DNA of 5,577 bases, from the NCBI GenBank assembly GCA_016303095.1, contig JAEDMH010000140.1:1-5577 (forward strand). Reading direction: 5' to 3'. The notes under the pieces are model-generated. The model saw only the letters and a program-made list of their open reading frames with translations, did not search any database and was not told the origin of the DNA. How positions within the stretch are numbered: position 1 is the first letter of the stretch; each line of letters opens with the position of its first letter. Shown in pieces: positions 5,557 through 5,577 of this stretch. The translations under genes and the position numbers were made by a program. Source of the stretch: Lentisphaeria bacterium (GTDB lineage: Bacteria > Verrucomicrobiota > Lentisphaeria > Oligosphaerales > Oligosphaeraceae).

Positions 5557-5577
5557 CCCCCCCCCCCCCCCCCCCCC
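5557..5577 (+). repeat. Poly-C tract, 21 C or more, to the window edge
   Basis: After the TAA stop (5551-5553) come three bases (TCT) and then 21 C without interruption up to the end of the window. The true length is unknown because the sequence stops inside it. It may be a real homopolymer at which an assembly broke, or an artefact at a contig end. Its position just after a stop codon matches the C8 tract that follows the esterase stop on the other strand. Confidence 0.85.

Overview
The window is GC-rich chromosomal DNA from a bacterium. It holds three complete protein-coding genes and no sign of a phage, plasmid, insertion sequence, CRISPR array, tRNA or rRNA. The gene set fits a carbohydrate-using bacterium of the Planctomycetes-Verrucomicrobia-Lentisphaerae group: a RecD2-type helicase, a CE15-like esterase with a GHSRLGK nucleophile motif, and a phosphofructokinase of the plant-like GGLCPGLN / PKTIDND type. 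That placement is an inference from protein style only and is weak.

Layout. Positions 1-299 have no gene. They hold a 12-bp palindrome (22-33), a run of eight C (108-115), a tandem array of a 16-bp unit built from two 8-bp halves (155-241), and an inverted repeat made of a C8 and a G8 tract (243-292). That inverted repeat lies just past the esterase stop codon. On the minus strand, recD2 (3922 to 1589) is followed by the esterase gene (1607 or 1592 to 300). The two coding regions overlap, so they are probably cotranscribed and translationally coupled. The gap 3923-4188 separates recD2 from a divergent phosphofructokinase gene on the plus strand (4189-5553). It contains an AT island that reads as a -10 element on both strands, set among very G- or C-rich tracts and two hairpins. 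The window ends in 21 consecutive C directly after the phosphofructokinase stop codon.

How the genes relate. RecD2 acts in DNA repair and replication-fork processing, the esterase probably acts on glucuronate esters of plant or algal polysaccharide, and phosphofructokinase is the committed step of glycolysis. Esterase and glycolysis are loosely linked by sugar use. The tight overlap of the esterase with a DNA helicase has no obvious functional logic.

I do not see a clear new multi-gene system. The points most worth a second look are the composite 16-bp tandem array, the C-tracts placed just after two stop codons, and the esterase, which lacks both the usual catalytic acid position and a secretion signal.
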